A stretch of DNA of 41,456 bases from Bdellovibrionales bacterium (GCA_005808505.1 SYLX01000105.1:1-41456), one strand, 5' to 3'; shown: positions 1 to 8,953, counted from the first letter of the stretch. Translations and numbers: made by a program. Notes: generated from the sequence alone by a model not told the origin.

Positions 1-1830
1 GCGCGCAAGATCGGGCCCTGTGCGTTTTGATCCCCATTGGAAAGGTCGGTCGTACATCGACTCTTCAGGCAACGAAGCCGGCCCGTAGCGCAAGACTTCC
101 GACGGCATCGTTCGGATCATCTGCGAATGGCAAACGTAACAACCCTCGCGAACGTAGATATCGCGGCCAGCTTGTTCAAGCGGAGTGTAAGGATCGATTT
201 TAGAGCTCGACTCAGCGTAAGTGTGCACGATCAGAGTCGGGAGGATTTCGATCACGCTGCCGATCAAGATGGAGCAAAAGGAAAGAACCGTAAAAGTCGG
301 CACAAGCCCTTCGAGGCGACGATGCCAACTTCCCCCATGCGTGACGGCGCCGAGCCTTCCGAGTGCTGGGACCTTGAAGATGTCTTCTTTCTCCGTCTTC
401 GGTGCGAGCTGGCAAGTTTTGTAGAGGTTCCAGCACATCACAAGAAAGCTCGCGAGGAAGAGAGTTCCACCGAGAGCGCGAATCCAATACAGAGGCACGA
501 TGCGTGTGACGGTTTCAACGAAATCGGGATACACGAGGCGGCCAGTTTCGTCGATCGCGCGCAACATCAGGCCTTGGGTAATGCCCGACGTCCACATCGA
601 GATGATGTAGAGAAGGATGCCGATCGTTCCCATCCAGAAGTGAATGTTGGCGAGCTTATTTGAATAAAGCTTCGTCTTGTAGAGTTTCGGAACGAGGTAG
701 TAGAGCATTCCGAAAGTGAGGAAGCCATTCCATCCGAGAGCCCCGCCGTGGACGTGAGCGATGATCCAGTCCGTGTAGTGACCTAAAGAGCTCACCGACT
801 TGATCGACAGCAAGGGACCTTCGAACGTTGCCATCCCGTAGAAGGTGAGGGCGGCGGCCATGAACTTCAACACGGGCTCGGTGCGTACGCGGTCCCAGGC
901 CCCGCGGAGTGTGAGGAGGCCATTGATCATTCCGCCCCAGCTCGGTGCCCAGAGCATCACGGAGAAGACCATGCCGAGAGTTTGCGCCCAGTCTGGAAGT
1001 GCGGTGTAGAGAAGGTGGTGCGGCCCCGCCCAGATGTAAATGAAAACGAGCGACCAAAAATGAACGATCGAAAGTCGATAGCTATAGACGGGACGTCCCG
1101 CCGCCTTCGGAATGAAGTAGTACATGAGACCCAGGAAGGGAGTCGTTAGGAAAAAGGCAACTGCGTTGTGACCGTACCACCATTGCACCAGAGCATCCTG
1201 CACGCCTGCGTACACCGGATAACTCTGGAACCACGAAACAGGAATTTCGATGGAGTTGACAACGTGGAGAACGGCGACCGTGATGATCGTTGCGATGTAG
1301 AACCAAAGAGCGACGTACATGTGACGTTCACGACGCTTCTTCAAAGTTCCGAAGAAATTAACCGCAAACGCAATCCAAACGACCGTGATGGCGAGATCGA
1401 TCGGCCACTCAAGCTCCGCATACTCTTTCGCTTGTGAGTAACCCAAGGGGAGAGTGATCGCCGCGGAAAGAATGATGAGTTGCCAGCCCCAAAAGTGAAC
1501 TTTGCTCAAGGTGTCGCTGAACATGCGAGCTTTGCACAGGCGTTGGGTCGAGTAATACATGCCGGCAAAGATCGCGTTCCCGGCGAAGGCAAAGATTGCG
1601 GCGTTCGTATGGAGCGGACGCAATCGGCCGAAGGTTATCCACTGAAGGCCGAAATTCAATTTCCAGTTTGCGAGCTGAAGTGCGGCGATCAATCCGATGA
1701 GAAACGCCACGCCTCCCCAGACGAGCGTCGCGAGAGCAAATTGCTTTACGACCTTATCATCATAGGAGAACGTCTCGACCTTTCCTCCGGAAGCTTGCTC
1801 GTGGTCGATGGGTTGAGATGTCTCAGCCAT
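1..1830 (-). CDS. ccoNO: Fused cbb3 cytochrome c oxidase subunits I and II (CcoN-CcoO), cut by the left edge
   Basis: One uninterrupted reading frame of 610 codons runs from an ATG at 1830 off the left edge. Residues about 20-490 are CcoN, the haem-copper catalytic subunit, with many membrane helices and the expected histidine motifs ([38 protein letters not shown]). With no stop codon it continues into CcoO. A membrane segment near residues 505-530 is followed by the periplasmic haem c motif CYVCH (C564, C567, H568; bases 127-141) and the CcoO-typical SQMIRTMP. The complex reduces oxygen at high affinity in the inner membrane. AAGAAGGA ends 9 bases before the start. It lies 2 bases after ccoS, so ccoI-ccoS-ccoNO is probably one operon. 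CcoN and CcoO are usually separate proteins. The C-terminal end and any ccoP lie outside the window. Confidence 0.93.
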   Translation of the reverse strand, partial: MAETSQPIDHEQASGGKVETFSYDDKVVKQFALATLVWGGVAFLIGLIAALQLANWKLNFGLQWITFGRLRPLHTNAAIFAFAGNAIFAGMYYSTQRLCKARMFSDTLSKVHFWGWQLIILSAAITLPLGYSQAKEYAELEWPIDLAITVVWIAFAVNFFGTLKKRRERHMYVALWFYIATIITVAVLHVVNSIEIPVSWFQSYPVYAGVQDALVQWWYGHNAVAFFLTTPFLGLMYYFIPKAAGRPVYSYRLSIVHFWSLVFIYIWAGPHHLLYTALPDWAQTLGMVFSVMLWAPSWGGMINGLLTLRGAWDRVRTEPVLKFMAAALTFYGMATFEGPLLSIKSVSSLGHYTDWIIAHVHGGALGWNGFLTFGMLYYLVPKLYKTKLYSNKLANIHFWMGTIGILLYIISMWTSGITQGLMLRAIDETGRLVYPDFVETVTRIVPLYWIRALGGTLFLASFLVMCWNLYKTCQLAPKTEKEDIFKVPALGRLGAVTHGGSWHRRLEGLVPTFTVLSFCSILIGSVIEILPTLIVHTYAESSSKIDPYTPLEQAGRDIYVREGCYVCHSQMIRTMPSEVLRYGPASLPEESMYDRPFQWGSKRTGPDLAR

Positions 1831-1832
1831 TT

Positions 1833-2114
1833 TTATGAGTCCTTCTTTTGTCCCATCGGTTGGGACATTTTTGTTTCGCGGTGATCCGACTTGAGTGTTT
1901 CAATGCTTGTAATAGCAAGATCATTGCCAAGCCGATTTTTAGGTGTGCGCTGAGATGCGGAGTTGGATGTCGCGGTTTCGTCATCGAGGAGAATGCGATG
2001 AGCGGGGGTTTCGAGATCGTCGTACTGCCCTCGAGCAGCCGCGAACGCGAAGCCTAAGACAAAAAGCCCTGCGAGCGTGAGTGCGAGCGGCATGAGAAAA
2101 TAGATGATGTTCAT
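1833..2114 (-). CDS. ccoS: CcoS, cbb3 oxidase maturation protein
   Basis: A 93-residue protein starts with a single membrane helix (about residues 3-25) and the CcoS-typical segment [19 protein letters not shown]. CcoS proteins help assemble cbb3 oxidase and normally lie beside ccoI, as here. The start is the ATG at 2114, whose bases overlap the ccoI stop (ATGA); this coupling decides against longer in-frame starts further upstream. The C-terminal half (residues about 46-93) is polar, low in complexity, and longer than in the usual 50-70-residue CcoS. The gene ends 2 bases before the ccoNO start, and its last codons carry the ccoNO ribosome binding site. Confidence 0.85.
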   Translation of the reverse strand: MNIIYFLMPLALTLAGLFVLGFAFAAARGQYDDLETPAHRILLDDETATSNSASQRTPKNRLGNDLAITSIETLKSDHRETKMSQPMGQKKDS

Positions 2115-4492
2115 AGACGTTTTCCTGTGGCGAGGGCGGAGAGCAAAACAGTGAGCGAGCTGAGGGGCATGAAGACCGCGGCCCACAACGGAGTCATGAG
2201 GCCGGTGAGAGCGAGAGTTCCGGCAACGATGTTGAAGGTTGCTGAAAACGCTAAGTTTCGGCGGATCGCGCGGCGGGTGAGCTTTGCGATTGAAAACAAC
2301 TCTTGCAAGCTATTGAGGTCGGGCTTCGTAAGATAGACGTCGGCTGCTTTGAGGCTTAGATCCATACTCCCGCGAACGGCAATGCCGACTCCCGCAGCGG
2401 CCAGAGCTGCGGCATCGTTTGCGCCGTCGCCAATCATGGCGCTGCTTGCGCCTGCCGATTTGAGAATCATGGCTTTATCTTCTGGCGAAGCTTTCGCAAA
2501 TACGTTCTTACGGCTGAGCTTTAATCTTTCGGCGATCGCGTTCACGACGGACGTTTGATCTCCCGACAAGAGAAAGACATTCATGGCTTGATCGGTCGCC
2601 CAGGAAAGAACCGCATTGGCTTCGGGGCGTAGCTCGTCGCCAATTTCGATTTCCGCTACGGTCGTTGATCCGCAATACAATCGATAGGAGAAAACGAAAC
2701 TTTCATTTTCCGACGGTGCTTTCAAGCCGCAAGGACAAATGGCATAGACGCGACCATCGACGCTACCTTGGAGACCACCGCCCTCGAGTCGTTGAACGTC
2801 GTAGGCTTTGGACTGAGGGAGGTTTTTCTTCGTCAGCGAAATCGTGAGCGCGCGGGCAATGGGATGAGTTTGATTTTCTTCAAGGGCCAGCAAAGCCGCC
2901 AGATGGGTCTTGAGACTTTCTTCTTCGACGAAGCTCTCGATCTTATGAACTCGAAAATCTCCGAAGGTCAGTGTTCCGGTTTTATCGAAATACAGAGATG
3001 AAATTTGCGTCAGCCGTTCGACCGCGTCGGCATCTTTGATCACTATGCCTCTTTTAGCGCCATTACGTATCGCAAGACTCATGGAAAGCGGAATCGCCAT
3101 TCCGAAAACGCAAGGGCATGTCACAATAACGAGCGCGAGCGCTCTTGAGAGGCCTTCAAAAGGCGAGGTGAAAGCGAAAGCGCCAATAACAACGAAAGCT
3201 AGCGTAATCACGATTCCAACGAACCACTGCGAGACGCGATCAGCGAACGTGACGATCGAGGGTTTCGCACGAGCGGATGCTTCGGTGTCGCGGAGGATTG
3301 CCGCTAACCGTGATTCTTTTGCAGGCTTTTCGACCTGGATGACGAAACTTCCGGACAAAGCTTGAGTGCCGGCTTCGACTCTCGAACCCACTTCGGCCGC
3401 AATCGGTTGTGACTCTCCTGTCATCACGCTGAGGTCTAACAATCCATTGCCCTCGATAACGAATCCATCTGCCGGAATCACCGCAGGGCTTTGTAGAACC
3501 ACCTGGTCGCCTGGATGGAGCGAAAGTGCACTCACTTTTTCGCGAGAACCTTGCTCTGTCAGCTTGACTACGGTTCCTGTCAGAAGCTCTTCTTCAAGAT
3601 TTGAGACATCCAGAAGGTTCTGCTGAACGCCTCTGAGCCAAAAGCGACTGGAGAGCAGAAGAAAAACCAAAGTGCTGAGAGAATCGAAGTAAAGTGTTTC
3701 GCGGCCGCTGGTGAGACCCCAGAGGCTCATCAAAATACCCGCCATGAGCGCGGCTACGATCGGGACATCAAGATTCAAACGGCGCGTTTTCAAAGAGGCC
3801 AAAGCGCTTTTGTAGAATGGCCAAGCTCCGTAAGTCAGAACGGGGGCTGCAAGCATGGCGGTCAGCCAACGAAATTGTCGAGCGAGTTCGCCTTCCGCGC
3901 CTGCATAAAGGGAGACGGCGAGAATCATAATATTTCCCGTTGCCGCTGCCGCTACACCGATTCGAATGAGTTCGCGTCGCTTCTCTCGATTTTGCATTTC
4001 AAGCGATGAGCTGGCGTCTTTGATGACGTGAGGTTTGTAGCCCAAGCTATCGTAAGTTTTTGCGATTCGAGCAAAGGACCCGCCGGGGATACGCTCGATT
4101 TCAACGGTTGAACTCGACATGTTTACACGCACGCTGGCGGCATCGGAACAAAGCTCGGGGATTCGCTCGAGGAGCCAAAGGCATGCGGCGCAGCTCATGC
4201 CTTCGAGAAATAATTTGAGCCTCAACCCGTCGGGACTTAAGCGTCGGATGAAATCGGCATCATCGAGATATTCAAACGTTTCAACCGAAGTTCTCGCCGG
4301 GACAGGACATTGAGGCGGATTCGCGTCGCGCAGGCGATAATAATCGTTTAGGCCTTGGTTCTGGATGATTTGGTACACGGTCTCACAACCATGACAGCAG
4401 AATCTGTCTTGAGCGGAGTGAGATTCAAACGCAGTTCCGCAATGAACACAGAGGATCTTCGAGGGATGGCTGACGGCCGCAATAATTTCCAT
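2111..4492 (-). CDS. ccoI: CcoI/FixI-type copper-transporting P1B ATPase
   Basis: This 793-residue heavy-metal P-type ATPase most likely supplies copper for cbb3 oxidase assembly. An N-terminal cysteine cluster (C15, C18, C32, C33, C36) is typical of FixI/CcoI. It is followed by a heavy-metal-associated domain with GMSCAAC (C101, C104), membrane helices, the TGES actuator loop near 358, the metal-channel motif CPC (459-461) in the helix TCPCVFGMAIP, the phosphorylation motif DKTGT (D503) and the hinge motif GDGAND. Length and order match the family. It is first in the ccoI-ccoS-ccoNO series and overlaps ccoS by 4 bases. The ATG at 4492 has only a weak ribosome binding site, so the start is the least certain part. 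Confidence 0.93.
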   Translation of the reverse strand: MEIIAAVSHPSKILCVHCGTAFESHSAQDRFCCHGCETVYQIIQNQGLNDYYRLRDANPPQCPVPARTSVETFEYLDDADFIRRLSPDGLRLKLFLEGMSCAACLWLLERIPELCSDAASVRVNMSSSTVEIERIPGGSFARIAKTYDSLGYKPHVIKDASSSLEMQNREKRRELIRIGVAAAATGNIMILAVSLYAGAEGELARQFRWLTAMLAAPVLTYGAWPFYKSALASLKTRRLNLDVPIVAALMAGILMSLWGLTSGRETLYFDSLSTLVFLLLSSRFWLRGVQQNLLDVSNLEEELLTGTVVKLTEQGSREKVSALSLHPGDQVVLQSPAVIPADGFVIEGNGLLDLSVMTGESQPIAAEVGSRVEAGTQALSGSFVIQVEKPAKESRLAAILRDTEASARAKPSIVTFADRVSQWFVGIVITLAFVVIGAFAFTSPFEGLSRALALVIVTCPCVFGMAIPLSMSLAIRNGAKRGIVIKDADAVERLTQISSLYFDKTGTLTFGDFRVHKIESFVEEESLKTHLAALLALEENQTHPIARALTISLTKKNLPQSKAYDVQRLEGGGLQGSVDGRVYAICPCGLKAPSENESFVFSYRLYCGSTTVAEIEIGDELRPEANAVLSWATDQAMNVFLLSGDQTSVVNAIAERLKLSRKNVFAKASPEDKAMILKSAGASSAMIGDGANDAAALAAAGVGIAVRGSMDLSLKAADVYLTKPDLNSLQELFSIAKLTRRAIRRNLAFSATFNIVAGTLALTGLMTPLWAAVFMPLSSLTVLLSALATGKRL

Positions 4493-4801
4493 TGCTGATC
4501 AAACATTGCACCCCGCGTGCCGCCCGTTCTGGCATGCGGATGTCTTGAAATCGCGAAATGCCGCGATCGAGATGCGTTCTGCGCGAGTTGTTTCTCGTCA
4601 TGATTCGATCTTGCAGACCTTTCTGATGACGACTGGCCAAAATGTCCCGTCGAGAATTCGGCTCGGGATTTTCTGGCTCGCGCATTTGAAGCAGGGCTGT
4701 GTCACTTGAGTTTTCGTCTTCGAGCGCTCGGATCGGCGTTGGCTCGATTCTTGGTTCTCCAATTTAGTCATTGAGAGAGTTTTGAAAGGTAGGAGGAACG
4801 A
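4493..4801. other. Divergent intergenic region between ccoI and the hemerythrin gene
   Basis: This 309-bp region separates two divergent genes and should hold both promoters. It contains an imperfectly placed 6-bp inverted repeat, ATCGCG-N6-CGCGAT (4550-4567), and a strong AGGAGG at 4791-4796 for the hemerythrin gene. I looked for an FNR/ANR box (TTGAT-N4-ATCAA), expected for many cbb3 clusters. I saw only a half site, TTGAT, just before the ccoI start. Short open frames on both strands here look like noise. Confidence 0.5.
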
Positions 4802-5206
4802 GTGTCATACTTTAATTGGGATGCGAAACGCTTCAATTTGGACATAAAGGAAATGGATCGCGAGCATCAAAAAATCGTTTCGATCATGAACGAACTTTTT
4901 GAAGCGAACGCAAAAGGCGAGCCGAAGGCGATGCTCATGCGTCTTCTCAATGACCTTGTCACCGTGACCACGACTCACTTTAGTGATGAAGAACGATTTA
5001 TGGCTTCTTTCGGTTACGAAGGGTTGGAGTCACATAAGCAAATTCACAAAAACCTTTTGAACGAGCTCACCATTCACCTCGGCCGATACCGGGCCGGCGG
5101 TGACCGCGTTCCCGATGAGATTTTTACGTTCCTTCGCTTCTGGCTCTCCGCTCACATCACCGGCATTGATAAGCAATACGCAAAAGTCGCCAAAAGTAGC
5201 GCCTGA
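4802..5206 (+). CDS. Bacteriohemerythrin, non-haem di-iron oxygen-binding protein
   Basis: This 134-residue single-domain protein keeps all seven di-iron ligands of the hemerythrin family: H22 (DREHQK), H59 and E63 (THFSDEE), H78 and H82 (SHKQIH), H118 and D123 (HITGID). Length and four-helix pattern match stand-alone bacteriohemerythrins, which bind oxygen reversibly and have been linked to oxygen delivery or sensing. The start is a GTG at 4802, supported by AGGAGG five bases upstream. It lies divergent from a high-affinity oxidase operon, which fits an oxygen-supply role; that link is inference. No signal peptide is visible, so it is cytoplasmic. Confidence 0.92.
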   Translation: MSYFNWDAKRFNLDIKEMDREHQKIVSIMNELFEANAKGEPKAMLMRLLNDLVTVTTTHFSDEERFMASFGYEGLESHKQIHKNLLNELTIHLGRYRAGGDRVPDEIFTFLRFWLSAHITGIDKQYAKVAKSSA

Positions 5207-5301
5207 ACAACGACGAGAAAAGCGATATTGTTGAGACTCACACGATAATATTGCGCTCTCTCGACAATTTTTGTTCGCGAATTTGAGACCAATCACCGTT
5301 A

Positions 5302-5323
5302 GGAATTTCAAAACAGAAATTCC
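5302..5323. repeat. Perfect 8-bp inverted repeat upstream of the antiporter gene
   Basis: GGAATTTC and GAAATTCC form a perfect inverted repeat with a 6-base AT-rich spacer. It lies about 100 bases after the hemerythrin stop and about 105 bases before the antiporter start. No T-run follows on the plus strand, so an operator or RNA hairpin is more likely than an intrinsic terminator. Confidence 0.6.
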
Positions 5324-5332
5324 GGTAATCAG

Positions 5333-5370
5333 AAGTATTGGCCAGAAGTAATGGCCACAAGTATGGCCAG
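5333..5370 (+). repeat. Three tandem copies of a 12-13-bp motif before the antiporter gene
   Basis: Three adjacent near-identical units are seen: AAGTATTGGCCAG (5333-5345), AAGTAATGGCCAC (5346-5358) and AAGTATGGCCAG (5359-5370). Each has a palindromic TGGCCA core. The block ends 59 bases before the antiporter ATG. Tandem operators with near-helical spacing are one explanation; a short unstable repeat tract is another. Confidence 0.7.
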
Positions 5371-5429
5371 ACATTTTTGCGAGACAGCCTGGCAGGTGGC
5401 CGCAATCCTTCGCGGTTGCGGGAGAAGAA

Positions 5430-6665
5430 ATGGAAAATTTGCCGTTTTGGTATTTGGTCATCGGATTGGTCCTGATCACGATGGGCCTTCTCCATTCCCA
5501 TTTGAAACGGCTTCCTCTTTCTTCGGCGATCATCTATCTCACCTTTGGCTTTCTTCTCGGGCCCTTCTTTCTAGATCGATTGCACCTCACTCTCCAGCAT
5601 AGCCATCTTCTTGAACTCTTAAGTGAAGTCGTCGTTATCATTTCCGTGTTTGCGGCGGGCCTGAAATTGAAAGTTCCTTTTCGTGATGTGCGATGGAGAT
5701 TGGTGCTTCGCTTGGCATCCGCTTCGATGGTCATCACGGTAGCGGGCGTCGCGCTGCTGGCCTACTTTATCTTCGATTTTTCTCTGGGAGCAGCCATCCT
5801 CCTAGGCGCTATCCTTGCGCCCACCGATCCTGTGCTTGCATCAGGTGTTCAAGTCCAAGGCCCCGAAGATCAAGATCGCTTAAGGTTTTCGCTGACGGGT
5901 GAAGCCGGTTTCAATGACTCAACGGCGTTTCCATTCGTGATGTTGGGTCTTGGGCTCATGGGACTTCACGACTTAGGCTCGTTTGGGATGAAGTGGATTC
6001 TGAAAGATCTGATATGGGCCATTGGCGGCGGTGTCATGATCGGTTGGGGAGCGGGCTGGATCCTGTCGCACATCGTAACCTACTATAAACGACACAATGA
6101 AGAGTCAGTAGTGCTGGATGACTTCCTCGGGTTCGGCTTGGTGGCCCTCGCTTACGGAGTCGCGGTCGGTCTGAGTGCGTACGGATTCATTGCCGTTTTT
6201 GCGGCCGCGATCTCGTTTCAACAGCTAGAAAAGAAAATTGAGCAAGCCACCGGCGACAGCGGCGATCAGACGGTTGGTGCCGTGCTGACTTTCCACGAGC
6301 AACTTGAACGCATCGGCGAAGTCGCGACCGTGCTGGTAGTTGGAAGTCTTCTCAGCTACGTTTCGTTGCGGGAGCCTGGCCTACTTCTCATTCCACTTCT
6401 CTTTCTTCTGATTCGTCCGTTATCCGTTTATTCCGTTGTGCAGCGGCAACAGGCGGGCGGCATGAGTCGAGCCCTCATGGCGTGGTTTGGCATCCGAGGC
6501 ATCGGCTCGATCTATTATCTAACCTACGCCATCAATCATGGTCGTCCCGCCACCGAAGCTGCTCGTATATCTAGCATCGTGTTGGTGGCGATTGCGGTCT
6601 CTGTCGTGGTTCACGGAGTTTCGGTCACACCTCTCATGCACAGTTATGAGCGAGCGCGAGCGTAG
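5430..6665 (+). CDS. Monovalent cation/proton antiporter, CPA1 (NhaP-like) family
   Basis: The 411-residue protein is almost wholly hydrophobic, with about 11-13 membrane helices. It carries the CPA1 hallmarks: a helix with APTDPVLASGVQV and a following helix with GEAGFNDSTAFPF, where acidic residues carry the exchanged ions. Such proteins exchange sodium or potassium for protons across the inner membrane in pH and salt balance. GGGAGAAGAA directly precedes the ATG. No C-terminal TrkA-type regulatory domain is present. Its leader holds an inverted repeat and three tandem repeats that may regulate it. Its 3' end overlaps the convergent small membrane gene by 22 bases. The ion cannot be read from sequence. 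Confidence 0.9.
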   Translation: MENLPFWYLVIGLVLITMGLLHSHLKRLPLSSAIIYLTFGFLLGPFFLDRLHLTLQHSHLLELLSEVVVIISVFAAGLKLKVPFRDVRWRLVLRLASASMVITVAGVALLAYFIFDFSLGAAILLGAILAPTDPVLASGVQVQGPEDQDRLRFSLTGEAGFNDSTAFPFVMLGLGLMGLHDLGSFGMKWILKDLIWAIGGGVMIGWGAGWILSHIVTYYKRHNEESVVLDDFLGFGLVALAYGVAVGLSAYGFIAVFAAAISFQQLEKKIEQATGDSGDQTVGAVLTFHEQLERIGEVATVLVVGSLLSYVSLREPGLLLIPLLFLLIRPLSVYSVVQRQQAGGMSRALMAWFGIRGIGSIYYLTYAINHGRPATEAARISSIVLVAIAVSVVVHGVSVTPLMHSYERARA

Positions 6666-6919
6666 CGGCGGGATCGTGCCAGTGAGTTTGAGACAAGCTT
6701 ACGGATCGTGACGATGCCAGCCGCGATACCGATCGTTTGCCAAGTCGAATCGCCCGAAAGCCTGAGCAGACCTGCTGCCATAAAGAAATCTAGCGCAATC
6801 GGAAATGCGATAAACAGCGTTGATCTCAAACGCATCAAGAGTACCGCTAGCGTAACCCCGGCGAAGGTCATCGCAAGTGCTAGGTAGGTAATGATGTTCG
6901 TCCAAGTTGTTTCGCTCAA
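6644..6919 (-). CDS. Small membrane protein, unknown
   Basis: A 91-residue protein with three probable hydrophobic segments (about residues 8-28, 34-52 and 60-75) and an arginine-rich C-terminal tail. I do not recognise the family. The pattern of a short helix, an RxRST turn and a second helix ending in LRL faintly recalls MrpF-type antiporter subunits, but this is weak. The start is TTG at 6919, whose bases overlap the stop of the DUF1622 gene (TTGA), suggesting translational coupling. Tail-to-tail overlap of 22 bases with the antiporter gene makes the reading frame somewhat doubtful, yet composition and coupling favour a real gene. Confidence 0.6.
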   Translation of the reverse strand: MSETTWTNIITYLALAMTFAGVTLAVLLMRLRSTLFIAFPIALDFFMAAGLLRLSGDSTWQTIGIAAGIVTIRKLVSNSLARSRRYARARS

Positions 6920-7314
6920 CGGGACGTACCGTCAGCTTGAGCGACTTTAGCCGCCTGCGTTCGAGTGACTTCTTCGCGCTCGGCCTTGATTTCACGGCTC
7001 AAGAAATAATTGAGTGCGGTTCGTATCGCTGCGACCGAAGCTAATTTCCCGATCTCCTCGAACGAAGGTGCAACGGCCGTTCTCAGAAGATCGGATGCAA
7101 GTTGAAATTCTAAACCGAGCGCTAGGAAGCGACCTAAATCAAGGCGAATCTCGCTAAATGCTTCAGGGCGCCTAATGATCAGCGAGGAGTAAACGAAGCG
7201 GAAGAAACCGATGGCGCCGCCCGCGAAGATGACGATGGCAGCGCCGGCTTCGGTGAAACGAACAAGCAAAGAGACGAGTTGTCGAAGCCAAGTTTCACTT
7301 AAGATAAATTCCAA
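6916..7314 (-). CDS. DUF1622-type membrane protein
   Basis: The protein has about 132 residues with two hydrophobic segments (near residues 12-35 and 50-75). The pattern RLDLGRFLALGLEFQLASDLLRTAV and the following IGKLASVAAIRTALNYFLSREI is typical of the DUF1622 family, whose function is unknown. I chose the TTG at 7314, preceded by AAGGGA eight bases upstream. It would overlap the end of the dehydrogenase gene by 16 bases. Longer versions that start inside the dehydrogenase gene lack family similarity at the N-terminus. It is part of a tightly packed run with the dehydrogenase and the downstream small membrane protein. Confidence 0.75.
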   Translation of the reverse strand: MEFILSETWLRQLVSLLVRFTEAGAAIVIFAGGAIGFFRFVYSSLIIRRPEAFSEIRLDLGRFLALGLEFQLASDLLRTAVAPSFEEIGKLASVAAIRTALNYFLSREIKAEREEVTRTQAAKVAQADGTSR

Positions 7315-8339
7315 GCGCGTGATCCCTTGCTGAATTGGTAAACCGCAACACCAAGGGCCGCCACCGTCAACGCACTTGCCAAGGGGTGTAGACTCATCGT
7401 GGTCCACAGACTTGTTTTTGAGACGTGCCCTTTGTGCCCACCGCGGATCGCGCCTTCGCGAAGCGGGGCCTGCATGAGACCTTCATACTCTTTTGTGTGC
7501 GGGACGGTCTGACCCTTTGTTTGATCGTCTGCGACTTTTCTCTCGACTAGGAAGTCGAGGGCGCGGGGAATCAAGTGCTCGAGCACGGTAAAGAGTTTTG
7601 AGGCACCGCCGACATAAACATCGCGCTTTGGTGTCTCAGCGCAAGCTAAGATCGCTCGCGCGGCAACGTCAGGATGATAGACCGGCGCGGGGAGAGCTGG
7701 CTCGCCCTTTGGTAAGTGATTCACGGCGTGTTGTGGGATCGGCGTGTCGATTCCGGCGGGTCTCACCAAAGTCATTGCGACCGGGACGTCAGCGCGTTCA
7801 AGTTCTGTTCGGAGACCTTCGGTGTAAGCCTTGAGCGCATGCTTACTTGCCGAATAGAAAGTTTGGAAAGCGATTGATCTTTCTGAGGCCTCGCTTCCGA
7901 TGTTGATGATCGATCCGCCGCTTGTGCGCATAGCTTCGATGGCGTTTTGGCAACCGTAGTGAACTCCCCAAAAGTTCGTCTCGAAGATTTGCCGCGCTTC
8001 GGGAAGCGGGCTTGCGAGCACTTCACCCCAGATGGACCCAGCCGCATTGTTCACCCAAGTGTCGATGCGACCAAACCGATGAACTGCGGCATCCTTAAGA
8101 GCCCGCACGTCATCTTCACTCGAGACGTCCGCAAAGACGGCAAGAGCACGACCGCCTTTTGAGTTGATTTCATTTTCGATTTCTTTGAGATCGGAAATGT
8201 TTCTTGAAGCGAGAACGACCGCAGCTCCGCGCATGGCCGCCATCTTTGCCGTCGCGAGCCCGATTCCGCTGGATGCGCCCGTGATGACGATGACTTGATC
8301 TTTGAGTTTTTTAAGCTTTAGGTTTTCTTGCTTAGTCAT
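7299..8339 (-). CDS. Short-chain dehydrogenase/reductase with C-terminal membrane segment
   Basis: A 346-residue NAD(P)-dependent oxidoreductase of the classical SDR fold. It has the cofactor motif TGASSGIG (20-27), WVNNAAG near 95-101, the catalytic serine in INIGSEAS and the YSASK active site near 161-165. About 80 residues extend beyond a typical SDR. The last 40 include a hydrophobic stretch (PLASALTVAALGVAVYQFS) that could anchor it in the membrane. AGGAG lies five bases before the ATG. It is second in a minus-strand run after the VKOR-like gene and overlaps DUF1622. The substrate is unknown. Confidence 0.88.
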   Translation of the reverse strand: MTKQENLKLKKLKDQVIVITGASSGIGLATAKMAAMRGAAVVLASRNISDLKEIENEINSKGGRALAVFADVSSEDDVRALKDAAVHRFGRIDTWVNNAAGSIWGEVLASPLPEARQIFETNFWGVHYGCQNAIEAMRTSGGSIINIGSEASERSIAFQTFYSASKHALKAYTEGLRTELERADVPVAMTLVRPAGIDTPIPQHAVNHLPKGEPALPAPVYHPDVAARAILACAETPKRDVYVGGASKLFTVLEHLIPRALDFLVERKVADDQTKGQTVPHTKEYEGLMQAPLREGAIRGGHKGHVSKTSLWTTMSLHPLASALTVAALGVAVYQFSKGSRAWNLS

Positions 8340-8356
8340 ACGTTCTCCTAGCCAAA

Positions 8357-8953
8357 TTAGACGTGGGCGTATTCGAAACCTTGCTCGTAGTCGTACTCAT
8401 CGCGCGAAACTTGCGAGTCTCCACGCGTGTCGCTCGATTCCTGGATCTCTCCACGCAAATTGCGCACGGCTTCGCGAGCCTCGGGTAAAGAGAACAGAAA
8501 TGAAATAAGCGATGCAATGGTCGCACTTTGGCAATAGCCACAGAATGCTTTGTTGTACTTCCATTCTTCTTTCGCGAGGAAAAGGTTCGTGAGCAAGTCA
8601 TAAAAAGTTTTTCCCGCGAGCGCGATCGGCACCGCGGGAAGATCGCGAGCTCGCTCTTTTCCGCCGGCACCCGTAAGAATTGCGGTCACCGCGTAGTTTG
8701 CGATCATCAAAAGAGCATCGGGAGATTGAAGAAATTTATAACCGTATTCCGAGGCATCGACTTTGGTCGCATTGAAGTATTTGGAAGGAATGTCCGGCAG
8801 TCGCTTAAGGATTCCCATCTGGTAAAGTCCGACGATGCTGCCGCCCGCAACACCGAGAAGCGAGAGGCCCAGCGTCCATCGGCGACGCCTAAGGTGAGGG
8901 GATCGGGCTGTACGAAGTTCTTCACTCAATTGGATCGGCGAGAGCAGTTGCAT
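8357..8953 (-). CDS. Vitamin K epoxide reductase-like membrane protein
   Basis: A 198-residue protein with about four hydrophobic segments and a membrane-embedded motif FCGYCQSATIAS near residue 138. This looks like the active-site CxxC of the VKOR family, whose members reoxidise DsbA-like proteins through quinone. An N-terminal segment with LRTARSPHLRRRR precedes the first helix. I recall uncharacterised VKOR-annotated proteins with the same opening, but only from memory. The second cysteine pair of classical bacterial VKOR is not evident, so redox activity is uncertain. AAGGAA lies eight bases before the ATG. It is first in a likely operon with the SDR, DUF1622 and small membrane genes; the C-terminal 35 residues are acidic and probably disordered. 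Confidence 0.65.
   Translation of the reverse strand: MQLLSPIQLSEELRTARSPHLRRRRWTLGLSLLGVAGGSIVGLYQMGILKRLPDIPSKYFNATKVDASEYGYKFLQSPDALLMIANYAVTAILTGAGGKERARDLPAVPIALAGKTFYDLLTNLFLAKEEWKYNKAFCGYCQSATIASLISFLFSLPEAREAVRNLRGEIQESSDTRGDSQVSRDEYDYEQGFEYAHV

Noticed and set aside
37-663. 208-codon open frame on the plus strand
   Set aside because: It is antisense to the ccoNO frame, which has full cbb3 motifs; composition is that of a shadow.
4490-4515. FNR/ANR box for the cco cluster
   Set aside because: Only a TTGAT half site is present; the second half does not match.
4506-4709. 67-codon plus-strand frame between ccoI and hemerythrin, and an opposing minus-strand frame
   Set aside because: No ribosome binding site, no family pattern, mutually overlapping; treated as intergenic.
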